In this document: piece after piece, positions 17,200 through 25,559 of the stretch | How the letters are laid out: the number at the start of each line of letters is the position of its first letter | How positions within the stretch are numbered: the first letter of the stretch is position 1 | DNA from: Candidatus Flexifilum breve | GTDB lineage: Bacteria; Chloroflexota; Anaerolineae; Aggregatilineales; Phototrophicaceae | Assembly: GCA_016717205.1 (NCBI GenBank) | Contig: JADKGC010000012.1 | Coordinates: 1 to 64,000 of the forward strand | Reading direction: 5' to 3' | Length of the DNA stretch: 64,000 bases | Program-made: the position numbers and the translations under genes | The notes under the pieces: model-generated | What the model was told of the DNA's origin: nothing | What the model saw: only the letters and a program-made list of their open reading frames with translations | Database searches by the model: none

Positions 17200-18403
17200 C
17201 TATGTCCTTGTAGATCGCCAGCAGGCAGGGAGTGAGCGCTGACCAGTCATAGTGCTGGCGCACCACGCCCCGGGACTCGGTGCCGAGGCGCGCGCGTTCG
17301 GCAGGGGTATTCAGCAAGCGGATGACGGCATCGGCAAAGCCGCGCGCGCTGTCATCGACCAGAATGTTCTGGCGGGCGTCATCGCGCAGCCCGGCAATCG
17401 CCGCATTCGTCGCCACGACCGCGCAGCCCGCTGCCATCGCTTCCAAGATCTTCAGGCGTGTGCCGCTGCCCATGCGCAAGGGCGCGATATACACGCTGGC
17501 GGCGTGCAGGAAGGGCTGTACTTCGGCTACCCACCCTGTGACTTCGATCTGCTCCAGCGACCGGAGCGAGTCGAGGCTGGCGTGCGGCTTCTGCCCGACG
17601 ATGTAGAGGCGTGTATCCGGTATGCTGGCAGTGATGAGCGGCAGCACGTCGTCGGCAAACCACTGCATAGCATCGACGTTCGGTCGATAATCCATTTTCC
17701 CCGTGAAGACCAAGACGTGGTCGCCCAGTTCGAGGCGCTGCTGCGGCGGCTGTAGGTAGTCACTGACGAAAATGCCATTCGGCAGTACATGGATTTTGCC
17801 GTCGGCGCGGAAGACTTTGAGCGCAGCGGCATCCTCATCGGAGACGGCGATGACGCCGTTCGCCGTGGCGCAGATGTGCTTTTCGAAGTGGAAGATCCGC
17901 GCCGCCTGAATCTGCGAATAGACCGCGGCGGCGAGGCGCTTGCGGCTTTTGGTCTCCACCTGCGCGATCACGCGTTGGAGCGCGTACTCCGCGTTGTGCG
18001 CGTCATAGATCAGCTTGGCCTGCGGCTGGAGCTGCCGCGCCAACGGCAGGAAGATCGCCATTTCCAGACCTTCAAACTGGATCAGGTCGAAGCGCTTAGC
18101 CATCAGCAAGCGGGAGAGCTGGTCGCGGGCTTCGTGGGTTTCCAGCCGCCGCGCGAGATCCGGATGACTGGAGAGGGCGAGGTCGCGCAGGCGGCGCGCC
18201 GTACTGCGGACGGGCGGCCTCATCGTGACGATCTCATGGCACAACCCGGGGAGCGGGGTGCCTTCGGCGGATTGTTCGCTGAAGCTGAACAGCGTGATCT
18301 GATGCCCTGCTTCACGCAGGCCGCGCAGAATGCCATAGTTTCTCAGCGCACCCCCTTGGTGCGGCGGAAAGGGGAGCGCGGGTGTCAACAATAGAATGTG
18401 CAT
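17189..18403 (-). CDS. glycosyltransferase family 4
   Basis: A 404-residue GT-B fold enzyme. The N-terminal acceptor domain begins with TPALPFPPHQGGALRNYG. The C-terminal donor domain has FTGKMDYRPNVDA, then PLRMGSGTRLKILEAMAAG, where the Glu of the E-x7-E region is seen. It resembles sugar transferases of capsule and surface-polysaccharide clusters. It lies in a leftward series with another GT4 and a GT9, so the three probably build one oligosaccharide. Donor and acceptor are not predictable. Confidence 0.9.
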   Translation of the reverse strand: MHILLLTPALPFPPHQGGALRNYGILRGLREAGHQITLFSFSEQSAEGTPLPGLCHEIVTMRPPVRSTARRLRDLALSSHPDLARRLETHEARDQLSRLLMAKRFDLIQFEGLEMAIFLPLARQLQPQAKLIYDAHNAEYALQRVIAQVETKSRKRLAAAVYSQIQAARIFHFEKHICATANGVIAVSDEDAAALKVFRADGKIHVLPNGIFVSDYLQPPQQRLELGDHVLVFTGKMDYRPNVDAMQWFADDVLPLITASIPDTRLYIVGQKPHASLDSLRSLEQIEVTGWVAEVQPFLHAASVYIAPLRMGSGTRLKILEAMAAGCAVVATNAAIAGLRDDARQNILVDDSARGFADAVIRLLNTPAERARLGTESRGVVRQHYDWSALTPCLLAIYKDIGVG

Positions 18404-18422
18404 TACAGTCGAACCCTGCCGT

Positions 18423-19508
18423 TCACAGTAAAGCTTGGTAGACCGATAAAACCGTGCGCGCCGTCGCTTCCCACTGGAAGGTGGCGGCCCGACGTAACCC
18501 GGCGGCGCGCTGCTGGTCGCGCCAGACTGAGTCGCTCAGCGCATGATTGATGGCTTGGGCGATGGCGGCGGTGTCGTCCGGGTTGACCTGCAGCCCCACA
18601 TCACCGACGACTTCCGGCAGTGACCCGCGGTCGCTGACGATGGGCACGGTGCCACAGGCCATCGCTTCCAACGCGGGCAAGCCAAACCCTTCATAAAACG
18701 ACGGTGTGATGAGCGCGGACGCCCCGCTGTACAGCCCCGGCAGATCGGCCTGTGGGATTTTCTCACGCCACAGCACGCGGTCGCCGAGGTTCAAACGCGT
18801 GATTTGTTGCATCGTCTCCTCGAACAGCCACCCCCGGTTGCCAGCCAGCACGAGCGGCGGCGCGTCGACCGGGAGCTGGGCATAGGCTTCGATCAACCCG
18901 GCGATGTTTTTGCGCGGCTCAAACGTGCCGACATAGAGCAAATACGCGGGCGGAAGAGTCAGCGCGGCGCGTACGCGGGCGATCTCTGCGGGTGGCTGCG
19001 GCTGAAAGGCCTCGTCGACGCCGAGCAGATGCACGGTGATTTTCTCCGCGGGGACATTCAGCATGGTGATCAGATCGCGCTTCGTCGCCTCACTGTCTGC
19101 GAAGATATGATCAGCCTGTTCGACCGCTGTGTTGATCTGCCCGTTGTAGTAACGTAAGCTGTCGGCAGTCAGATACTGCGGATAGAACAGAAAGTTCAGG
19201 TCATGGACGGTGATCACGTGCCGCCGTGCCCCGCGCAGAGGCGGGATGAAATCGGGCGAATGCAGCAATGCCAGCCGAAAACGCGCTAGCTCGACGGACA
19301 GCGCCACTCGCTCCAGCCGATGATGGCACGGCGTCCATAGGTCAGCACGTTGGAAGCGCGTGACCAGCGTTTCGCGCGCTTTGCGGCTGTGCAGGACGAC
19401 GTACGGGTGCTCAAAATCCAACCGTTCCAGCGCCTTTATGAGGCGAACGATGTAGGTGCTGATGCCGCCAGTGCGGTAGTAGGTCAGACGTGCGTCAATG
19501 CCGATCAT
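18423..19508 (-). CDS. glycosyltransferase family 4 (mannosyltransferase-like)
   Basis: A GT-B glycosyltransferase of 361 residues from the ATG at 19508. The protein then begins MIGIDARLTYYRTGGIS, the normal start for this group; the reading frame extends 25 codons further upstream but into low-complexity sequence. The C-terminal domain has YVGTFEPRKNIAGLIEAY and PSFYEGFGLPALEAMACG with the E-x7-E motif. Similar proteins transfer mannose or rhamnose in surface glycans, which fits with manC in the same window. Confidence 0.9.
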   Translation of the reverse strand: MIGIDARLTYYRTGGISTYIVRLIKALERLDFEHPYVVLHSRKARETLVTRFQRADLWTPCHHRLERVALSVELARFRLALLHSPDFIPPLRGARRHVITVHDLNFLFYPQYLTADSLRYYNGQINTAVEQADHIFADSEATKRDLITMLNVPAEKITVHLLGVDEAFQPQPPAEIARVRAALTLPPAYLLYVGTFEPRKNIAGLIEAYAQLPVDAPPLVLAGNRGWLFEETMQQITRLNLGDRVLWREKIPQADLPGLYSGASALITPSFYEGFGLPALEAMACGTVPIVSDRGSLPEVVGDVGLQVNPDDTAAIAQAINHALSDSVWRDQQRAAGLRRAATFQWEATARTVLSVYQALL

Positions 19509-19545
19509 GGCGGGGAGTATAGCCGCCGGATGGGTGGATGTCCAG

Positions 19546-20307
19546 TTAGAGCCAGCGATCGATGAGGGCCGCGACCGTGCCATCGGCGAAGAGTTCGGCC
19601 AGCGCCGCGTCGATCCGGGCGGCGACTTCGGGGCGGTCGCCGCGCGTGACCAACGCGTAGAGCGTGTCAGTCACATAGCTATAATTCGCGTTCCAGTCGG
19701 TGTGGTCGCGCAGGTACAACCGCGCCGTGATCGCGTCGACGAGCGCGGCGTCGGCGTCACCATTCCGCACAGCCTTCAACGCGGCATCCGGTGTTTCGAG
19801 CGGCAGCAGGTCGAACGGCTGAATGCGCCGCAGCCAGAAGCGGACTTCGCTTTCGGCGGTTGAGCCATATTCATAGGCGAGACGTCGGTCCGGGAGGTCG
19901 CGCATGGTCGGGTATGTTCCGTCACTGACCAGCACCAGCCCCGCGTTGAAATAGGGCTGCGTGTAGTGAACAGCGCCGATGCGTGCCATATCAATCGGCA
20001 GGGCCGAGATCAGCACATCGACCTGATCGGTGGTGAGCGCGTCGAACAGCCCGTCAAAACCGAGGTTGACGAAGCGTACAGGCAAGCCGATGCGTTCACC
20101 AATGGCGCGGGCGAGATCGATTTCGAGGCCGAACAGGTCATCGGCAGTGGCGACGGCGAAGGGCGGGTAGCTGGCATCCACGCCGACGCGGATTTCCGCC
20201 GTGTGGAAGATCTCGTAGGCGTTCGGCTCCGCGCCGGGCTGCGCGACGAGCACCAGCACGAGCGCGGTCAGCACCAGCAGCAGGGTGAAGCGAGTGGCGC
20301 GCATCAT
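19546..20307 (-). CDS. family 3 extracellular solute-binding protein (amino-acid type)
   Basis: A 253-residue exported protein with an N-terminal hydrophobic leader (about 7-23) and the SBP_bac_3 fold: RVGVDASYPPFA, GLEIDLARAIGERIG, then the Asp in DVLISALPID. Such receptors bind polar amino acids for ABC uptake, yet no permease or ATPase gene is near. It could serve a transporter elsewhere or act as a sensor. Its ATGATG start contains the stop of the glycosidase-like gene. Confidence 0.85.
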   Translation of the reverse strand: MMRATRFTLLLVLTALVLVLVAQPGAEPNAYEIFHTAEIRVGVDASYPPFAVATADDLFGLEIDLARAIGERIGLPVRFVNLGFDGLFDALTTDQVDVLISALPIDMARIGAVHYTQPYFNAGLVLVSDGTYPTMRDLPDRRLAYEYGSTAESEVRFWLRRIQPFDLLPLETPDAALKAVRNGDADAALVDAITARLYLRDHTDWNANYSYVTDTLYALVTRGDRPEVAARIDAALAELFADGTVAALIDRWL

Positions 20308-21620
20308 TGAGTACCTTGATGAGAACGGTTATTGTAGGGACAAGGCATGCCTTGTCCTCTGTATCCTTCTCTAGAAGTGAGGACGAGGCATGCCTCGTCC
20401 CTACAGATGACACCTTTATCAAACACGCTCTTTATCGCGTCCGCCGATAGGTTGCTGGTTGCTCGTTTAGGTGTGAGACTTGTCTCTTCCCAACCGCGCG
20501 CATAGGCTTGCACCGCATAGTAGATCGGACGCGGCTGAAATTCGGTGTTGGCGAACGTAAAGTTGTCCGGGTAGCTGAACGTCGGGTAAGGGTAGCGGAA
20601 AACCCACAGGCACGCCTTTTCGGCCCATTCCCAGTCATTCTCGACCATGCGCAGCGCGTCCAGCGTGTAGGTGACGCGTTGGGATGCGTGGACGGCTTTC
20701 GTCCAGCGCGGATGATCGTTCCAGCCCATTTCGGTGATGTAGACGGGGGTATCCGCATCGCCGTGCTCGACCATCACCGCGCGGAGCAGTTCCGCCCGGC
20801 GAAAGTTGAGCGCGTCCGGCTGCGGCTCGGCCTCCGGCGGTTCAGTGAAACCGTAGGTGTGCAGGGCCAGCGCATCGAAATAATCGGCGGCGCCGTTGGC
20901 GTAGAGCGCTTCAAGATACAGAATGTCGTTCAACCCGTTCGGACTGCCCGCGGGTTCAAGTGTGGGCGCGAGGCCCGCCGCCAGCACGATTGCGTTGGGG
21001 TTGGCGGCGTGGATCGGTGCGTAGACTGTCCGCAGTAGATCGACGTAACCACGCGGGTCAACCTGCTGATAGCCCCACTCAAAGGCGAGGTTCGGCTCAT
21101 TCCAGATAATCAAATGGTCGATGATCCCCGCATAGCGCGCGGCGAAATCGGCGGCAAACTGCGCGAAGTCGTCGAAGCGGTCAGTGGGGAGGGTGTTGAG
21201 CGTGCTGCGCTCGGCGCGGGGATCGTCGGCGGTTTGCCGCGCCCACCCCGGCACGAGCCCCAACCGCGCGATGATGTGAATACCCTGATTGCGGGCATGG
21301 CGCACGATGCGGTCGGTGCTCGACCAGTCATATTGATTGGGCGAGCGCTCAATGTAGGCCCACGGGAAGAACTCAACGATGGTATTCGCGCCAATTTCGC
21401 GTACCAGTTGGAGCGTGCGCTGAATCTTCCACTCTTCGACTTCGTCAATGAGGCGGGTGTGCATGCAGACGTGCGGGTGCACCGTCTCCACCACGCGATC
21501 CGGCACTTCGAGCGCGGCGCGGGGCGGGGCAGGGACGAGCGCGTTGACCGCCCACACGGCGATCAACAGGCGGATCATCCATGCAAGCAGGGACAAAAGG
21601 CGTTTGATCCATTTCACCAT
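20304..21620 (-). CDS. glycoside hydrolase-like TIM-barrel protein, membrane-anchored, with repeat-derived tail
   Basis: About 438 residues. A signal-anchor helix is followed by a (beta/alpha)8-type domain like GH5/GH39 enzymes: IVEFFPWAYIERSP, then LIIWNEPNLAFEWGYQ, where NEP carries the acid/base Glu, and YITEMGWND, where the Glu is a likely nucleophile. It probably cleaves or senses a surface glycan made by the neighbouring glycosyltransferases. The last 30 or so residues are encoded by a 71-base palindromic element, so the native C-terminus was replaced or extended. The start may be at 21620 or 21638. Confidence 0.8.
   Translation of the reverse strand: MVKWIKRLLSLLAWMIRLLIAVWAVNALVPAPPRAALEVPDRVVETVHPHVCMHTRLIDEVEEWKIQRTLQLVREIGANTIVEFFPWAYIERSPNQYDWSSTDRIVRHARNQGIHIIARLGLVPGWARQTADDPRAERSTLNTLPTDRFDDFAQFAADFAARYAGIIDHLIIWNEPNLAFEWGYQQVDPRGYVDLLRTVYAPIHAANPNAIVLAAGLAPTLEPAGSPNGLNDILYLEALYANGAADYFDALALHTYGFTEPPEAEPQPDALNFRRAELLRAVMVEHGDADTPVYITEMGWNDHPRWTKAVHASQRVTYTLDALRMVENDWEWAEKACLWVFRYPYPTFSYPDNFTFANTEFQPRPIYYAVQAYARGWEETSLTPKRATSNLSADAIKSVFDKGVICRDEACLVLTSREGYRGQGMPCPYNNRSHQGTQ
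20334..20404. repeat. 71-base paired-palindrome element, copy 2, inside a coding region
   Basis: Same design and length as copy 1 (15905-15975): gtagggac ... gtccctac outer ends, two ggcatgcc cores and a short spacer. It is read in frame as the tail of the glycosidase-like protein, giving residues such as CRDEACLVLTS. The reading frame stays open through the whole element. Confidence 0.88.
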
Positions 21621-21664
21621 ACCTGAGTATGATAGCATGGTGACCCGCTAACAAGACAGAGCCT

Positions 21665-22720
21665 ATGAGCCACATCTTCATCAGTTACAGCCACAAAGAT
21701 AGTGAATACGCGAATCAGTTAGGTGCTTCGCTCGAAGCTTCGGGTTTTCAGGTGTGGATCGACCGCCGCATCGATTATGGCGCGGAATGGTCGGACGTGA
21801 TTGAAGCGCACTTGAACGAATGCGGGGCGTTTGTGCTCATCATGTCGCGGAACGCGAAGGCGTCGACGTGGGTCAAGAATGAGTTGAGCCGCGCGCAGCG
21901 TTTGAATAAGCCGATCTTCCCGATCTGGCTAGACGGCGACATTTGGTTGGCCGTCGAATCGCTCCAGCACTTTGACGCGCGTGAGGGTGGCATGCCGCCG
22001 CAGAAGTTCTACACCCAACTCGCGCAGATCATCCCGCCCGAGGTCAGCGCTCCGGCGCTGCTGCCCGATTTTGAGCCGCCGAAGCTGCCTCTGCCGGAAC
22101 CATTTGAATGGTGCGCGATCCCGTCGGGCACGGTCACGTTGAGCGAGGGCGAGCGTCAAACCGTCGAGACTGTCGCGCCGTTCTACATCGCCAAGTACCC
22201 GATCACGAATGCGCAGTTCCGGGTCTTTGCCAAGGCGACCGGCACGGAAGTCAAGCCGTCGGCGTTTGCCGGGGATGATGTGCCGCGCACGAACGTCACA
22301 TGGAACATGGCGACGGACTTTTGCAGCTGGCTGACGCGCGAATGGGGTGATGGTATCATCTGGCTGCCGGACGAGGCCGAATGGCAGCGCGCGGCCCAGG
22401 GCGATGAGAACCGCCGCTTTCCGTGGGGCGACCAGTTTGATGTCGCGTGCTGCAACACGCGGGAGAGCCAGAAAAAACAAGCCACCCCTGTGTGGCAGTA
22501 CCCACAGGGGATAAGTTCGTTTGGCGTGCTCGATATGAGTGGGAACGTGTGGGAGTGGTGCGACGATCTGTTTGAGATTGACGGTCGCCCCTATGCTTAT
22601 GCGCGTGGTGGCGCATGGACGAGCTCACAGCATGAGGCCCGAGTCACGTTTCAGGCTGGCTTCCCCGCGGATGATTGGAATTATGATCGTGGGTTTCGCA
22701 TTGTGGCCATGACGCCCTAG
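21665..22720 (+). CDS. TIR domain fused to SUMF1/FGE-like (C-type-lectin-fold) domain
   Basis: A 351-residue two-domain protein. Residues 1 to about 130 are a TIR domain (FISYSHKDSEYANQL, WIDRRI, STWVKNEL with E73 at the usual NADase Glu position). Residues from about 145 are a formylglycine-generating-enzyme-like domain (YPITNAQF, LPDEAEWQRAA, FPWGD, MSGNVWEWC, ARGGAW, RGFRIV). The paired active-site cysteines of true FGE are absent from the C-terminal region, so it is more likely a ligand-binding module. It may be a stress or defence effector sensing a ligand. Its stop shares CTAG with the convergent response-regulator gene. Confidence 0.88.
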   Translation: MSHIFISYSHKDSEYANQLGASLEASGFQVWIDRRIDYGAEWSDVIEAHLNECGAFVLIMSRNAKASTWVKNELSRAQRLNKPIFPIWLDGDIWLAVESLQHFDAREGGMPPQKFYTQLAQIIPPEVSAPALLPDFEPPKLPLPEPFEWCAIPSGTVTLSEGERQTVETVAPFYIAKYPITNAQFRVFAKATGTEVKPSAFAGDDVPRTNVTWNMATDFCSWLTREWGDGIIWLPDEAEWQRAAQGDENRRFPWGDQFDVACCNTRESQKKQATPVWQYPQGISSFGVLDMSGNVWEWCDDLFEIDGRPYAYARGGAWTSSQHEARVTFQAGFPADDWNYDRGFRIVAMTP

Positions 22721-23094
22721 ACCTGAACGATCTCCTGCAAGCGTGAGACGAATGTCTGCGGATTCAATGGCTTTGGAAAATAGCCATCAAACCCGGCGCG
22801 GATGGCGCTTTCGGCAACGTCCGTCGCATGATACGCTGTGATGGCGATGATCGGAATATGGGCCGTGCGCGCTTCGGCCCGCACAGCGCTCAGGGTTTGC
22901 CAACCGTCACGGATGGGCATGTCCAGATCAGTGACGATGCACGTTGGTTCAAACATGTTCAGCATTTCGAGGCACTGCTGGCCGTTGTGGGCGATGTGCA
23001 CTTCAATGCCATGATGACGCAGCATGTACGAGACGACCTGCTGATCATCGTAGGTATCTTCAACGACAATGACTTTCCAAGCAGATGTTTTCAT
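22717..23094 (-). CDS. single-domain response regulator (receiver only)
   Basis: About 125 residues, a stand-alone CheY-like receiver. The acidic pocket VVEDTYDD, the phospho-acceptor region IVTDLDMPIRDG and the Lys in FPKPLN are present. There is no output domain, so it must act by protein contact or as a phosphorelay element. A TTG at 23106 would overlap the upstream gene by 4 bases; the ATG at 23094 seems the better start. It is the last gene of a kinase-receiver-receiver set. Confidence 0.9.
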   Translation of the reverse strand: MKTSAWKVIVVEDTYDDQQVVSYMLRHHGIEVHIAHNGQQCLEMLNMFEPTCIVTDLDMPIRDGWQTLSAVRAEARTAHIPIIAITAYHATDVAESAIRAGFDGYFPKPLNPQTFVSRLQEIVQV

Positions 23095-23102
23095 TGATGA
23101 GT

Positions 23103-23507
23103 TCAATTCCTGTGTTGGGCTGCACGATTAACGACATCTTCGATGTCGATGATAAACTGGCTGATATCAAAGGGTTTGGAGATATAACCGTCAAAGCCGG
23201 CCGCTAAGATCTCTTCCCGGTCACTGAGCATGGCATACGCGGTCACGGCGATAATGGGGATGTGGTTGAGCGCCGGGTTCTCACGCACCAGACGGAACAT
23301 GGTCCAACCATCCATCGTTGGCATACGTATATCCAGCAGGATCACGGTCGGCGTGACTTCCTGCAGAACCTTCAGACCCTCTTCACCATTCATCGCGGTG
23401 TAGACCGTCGCACCGTGAAATTTGAGCACGGTTTTGGCCACAATCAGGTTATCCATTGTGTCATCGACGATCAGAACGGTCCAGTTTTTATCGGCGTTTC
23501 CTGACAT
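23103..23507 (-). CDS. single-domain response regulator (receiver only)
   Basis: A CheY-like receiver of 134 residues from the ATG at 23507. LIVDDTMDN forms the acidic pocket, ILLDIRMPTMDGW holds the phospho-acceptor Asp, and ISKPFD supplies the Lys. The frame is open upstream to 23645, but that part overlaps the kinase gene. It lies 43 bases after the tandem-GAF histidine kinase and shortly before a second receiver, so one kinase probably feeds both. Confidence 0.9.
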   Translation of the reverse strand: MSGNADKNWTVLIVDDTMDNLIVAKTVLKFHGATVYTAMNGEEGLKVLQEVTPTVILLDIRMPTMDGWTMFRLVRENPALNHIPIIAVTAYAMLSDREEILAAGFDGYISKPFDISQFIIDIEDVVNRAAQHRN

Positions 23508-23550
23508 CTCCTGCCATTTCCTCTCTTTGGTTAAGGAACGCTGCCGTCCT

Positions 23551-25368
23551 TCACCCAGCGGCATATGTGGTTTCGGTGACCAAGGGCAGTTCGATGATGA
23601 ACCGGCTGCCGGCCCCAACTTCGCTTTGCACGCGGATATTCCCATTCATCATGAGGACGAGTCGACGGGTGATGGCGAGACCTAAGCCCGTACCACCGCG
23701 GCGCAGCCCATCATCAGCCTGCCGGAACTCGTCAAAGATGCTTTGCTGCATGTGCGCGGGGATGCCCGTTCCGGTATCCTTAACGATCAATCGCCACGAA
23801 TTGCTATCCCCGCAGCGCGCTTCGAGCTCGACCACGCCGTGATCCGTGAACTTGATCGCGTTCGAGAGCAAGTTGATGATAATTTGCCGCAAACGCTCAT
23901 CATCTGCCACTATCACGTCGGGCAGGGTGGGGTCGATATGGAAGTTCAGCGCGAGACCTTTATTCTGCGCCAGCACCGCGTTTTGAGCGTGCAGGTTCGT
24001 GAAGAATTTGCGCAGATCAAACGTGCGCTCGACGAGTTCCATGCGTCCGGCTTCGATCTTCGATAAATCGAGGACGCTGTTGATCAGCGCGAGCAGGTGG
24101 CGGGCATTGACCAGAATGCGATCCTGAAAATCTTGCTGCTCACTGGAGAGGGCGCCTGCCATGCCGGCGAGGAGAAGCTGCGTGTAGCCGATGATCGCAT
24201 TGAGCGGCGTACGTAGTTCGTGGGACATGTTGGCGAGAAACTGGCTCTTGAGCTGACTGACCGATTCGGCCTGCTTGCGCGCGACGGCTAATTCGCGATT
24301 CGTCTTGATCAGCGCTTCGTTCTGCTGTTGGACGAAATGTTCATACTGCTTGCGTTCAATCAAGTGGCCGTAGGTACCGCCGAGGATGGAGATGAGTTCA
24401 GCTTCGTAAGGGCGCGGCGGGCGGTGGGAGACGAAGTTGTCGATGACAATGTAGCCGATGGCTTTGTGCCCGTCCCACAGGGTGGCCGCAGCTTTCCATC
24501 CGTGACCGATGACGCGGCCGTCGTCGTGAATAGCGCCGGCATCCCACAGTTTGACGTGCTTGGGACTGTTGAGGATTTCAAATGTCCAGTGGTCAGCGGT
24601 AACTTCTTCGCGATAGTAGCGCTCATTGCGGATCTGCCCGTCGACATCCACGCCGTAGGTGCCGTTGAGCTGCGTTCCGTCTTCGTTCAGCAGGAACAAC
24701 CCCATGCGGTCGATGTGCAGGCGGGTTTGAACGAGCTGCACCATTTTGATGTAGAGCTGTTCGGGGTCTTCGACCTCAAGGAGTTCGAGGTGCAGCTCCT
24801 GCAGCGCTTTCATGTCATCCAGAAAGGCCTGTTCCATATTCGTCCGCAGGTTGCGGTCAATCAGATGGCCGTAGGTGTTGCCGAGGATCGAGATGAGCTC
24901 GGCTTCGTAGGAGCGCGGTGGGCGGTGGGTGACGAAATTATCGATGACGATATAGCCGATCGCGTTGCGGCCATCCCACAGGGTCGTGGCGGCTTTCCAC
25001 CCTTGACCGACGGTCTCCCCGTTGTCACGAAGGTCCCCGGTTTCCCACAGTTTCACATGTTTGGGGCTGTTGAGGATTTCGAACGTCCAGTGGTTAGTAG
25101 ACACGTCTTCGCGATAGTAGCGTTCATCCCGAATACCGCCGTCCACATCAACGCCGTACGTGCCGAGGAGCTGCCGTCCATCGGGAGTGAGCAGGAAAAG
25201 GCCGATTCGGTCAATGTGCAGTCGTTCTTGCACGAGCTGCACCATCTTCACGTAAAGTTGTTCCGGGTCTTCCACCTCAAGGAGCTCGAGATGCAGCTCC
25301 TGAAGAGCCCGCATATCGTCGATAAAAGCTTGTTCGATGCCAGTCTGCATAGTGAACTCATTGGGCAA
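23551..25368 (-). CDS. histidine kinase with two near-identical tandem GAF-like domains
   Basis: A 605-residue cytoplasmic kinase. Residues 11-177 and 178-344 are a direct duplication (about 129 of 162 positions identical by eye), each with EVEDPEQLY, HIDR.GLFLL, YGVDVDG and HWTFEILNSPKHVKLW, resembling GAF sensor domains. A short coiled coil leads to the H box SHELRTPLN (H383), then the N box NLLSNAIKF, DTGTGIP and GTGLGLAITR. There are no membrane helices, so it senses a cytoplasmic small molecule or redox state. Two receiver genes follow downstream. Confidence 0.92.
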   Translation of the reverse strand: MPNEFTMQTGIEQAFIDDMRALQELHLELLEVEDPEQLYVKMVQLVQERLHIDRIGLFLLTPDGRQLLGTYGVDVDGGIRDERYYREDVSTNHWTFEILNSPKHVKLWETGDLRDNGETVGQGWKAATTLWDGRNAIGYIVIDNFVTHRPPRSYEAELISILGNTYGHLIDRNLRTNMEQAFLDDMKALQELHLELLEVEDPEQLYIKMVQLVQTRLHIDRMGLFLLNEDGTQLNGTYGVDVDGQIRNERYYREEVTADHWTFEILNSPKHVKLWDAGAIHDDGRVIGHGWKAAATLWDGHKAIGYIVIDNFVSHRPPRPYEAELISILGGTYGHLIERKQYEHFVQQQNEALIKTNRELAVARKQAESVSQLKSQFLANMSHELRTPLNAIIGYTQLLLAGMAGALSSEQQDFQDRILVNARHLLALINSVLDLSKIEAGRMELVERTFDLRKFFTNLHAQNAVLAQNKGLALNFHIDPTLPDVIVADDERLRQIIINLLSNAIKFTDHGVVELEARCGDSNSWRLIVKDTGTGIPAHMQQSIFDEFRQADDGLRRGGTGLGLAITRRLVLMMNGNIRVQSEVGAGSRFIIELPLVTETTYAAG

Positions 25369-25559
25369 TCTCTAACCACTGCCTAACAGTATATTACGAC
25401 ATTCAGTGGATTTAGGGATGGACTTTTCCACAATGGTTGTCGGCGATGCTTGGTCAGACCAAGGGGCGCAATTGGCTGCGCTCGACCGCCCCGAATGTCC
25501 CGTTTCCTGCTATGCTTACGTTAAAAGTGCAGTGGTTTGAGGCAGAAGGGTAAAACAAG

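Noticed and set aside
15905..20404. Composite transposon bounded by the two 71-base elements
   Set aside because: The DNA between them is ordinary glycosyltransferase genes without a transposase, and the elements are a dispersed family with a third partial copy.
22482..22512. Hairpin cccctgtg/cacagggg as a regulatory site
   Set aside because: It lies inside the conserved SUMF1-like coding region, so it is probably incidental.
22100..22720. Working formylglycine-generating enzyme
   Set aside because: The active-site cysteine pair of the family is absent from the expected C-terminal segment.
21665..22720. Diversity-generating retroelement target
   Set aside because: The CLec-type fold suits such targets, but there is no reverse transcriptase, template repeat or accessory gene in the window.
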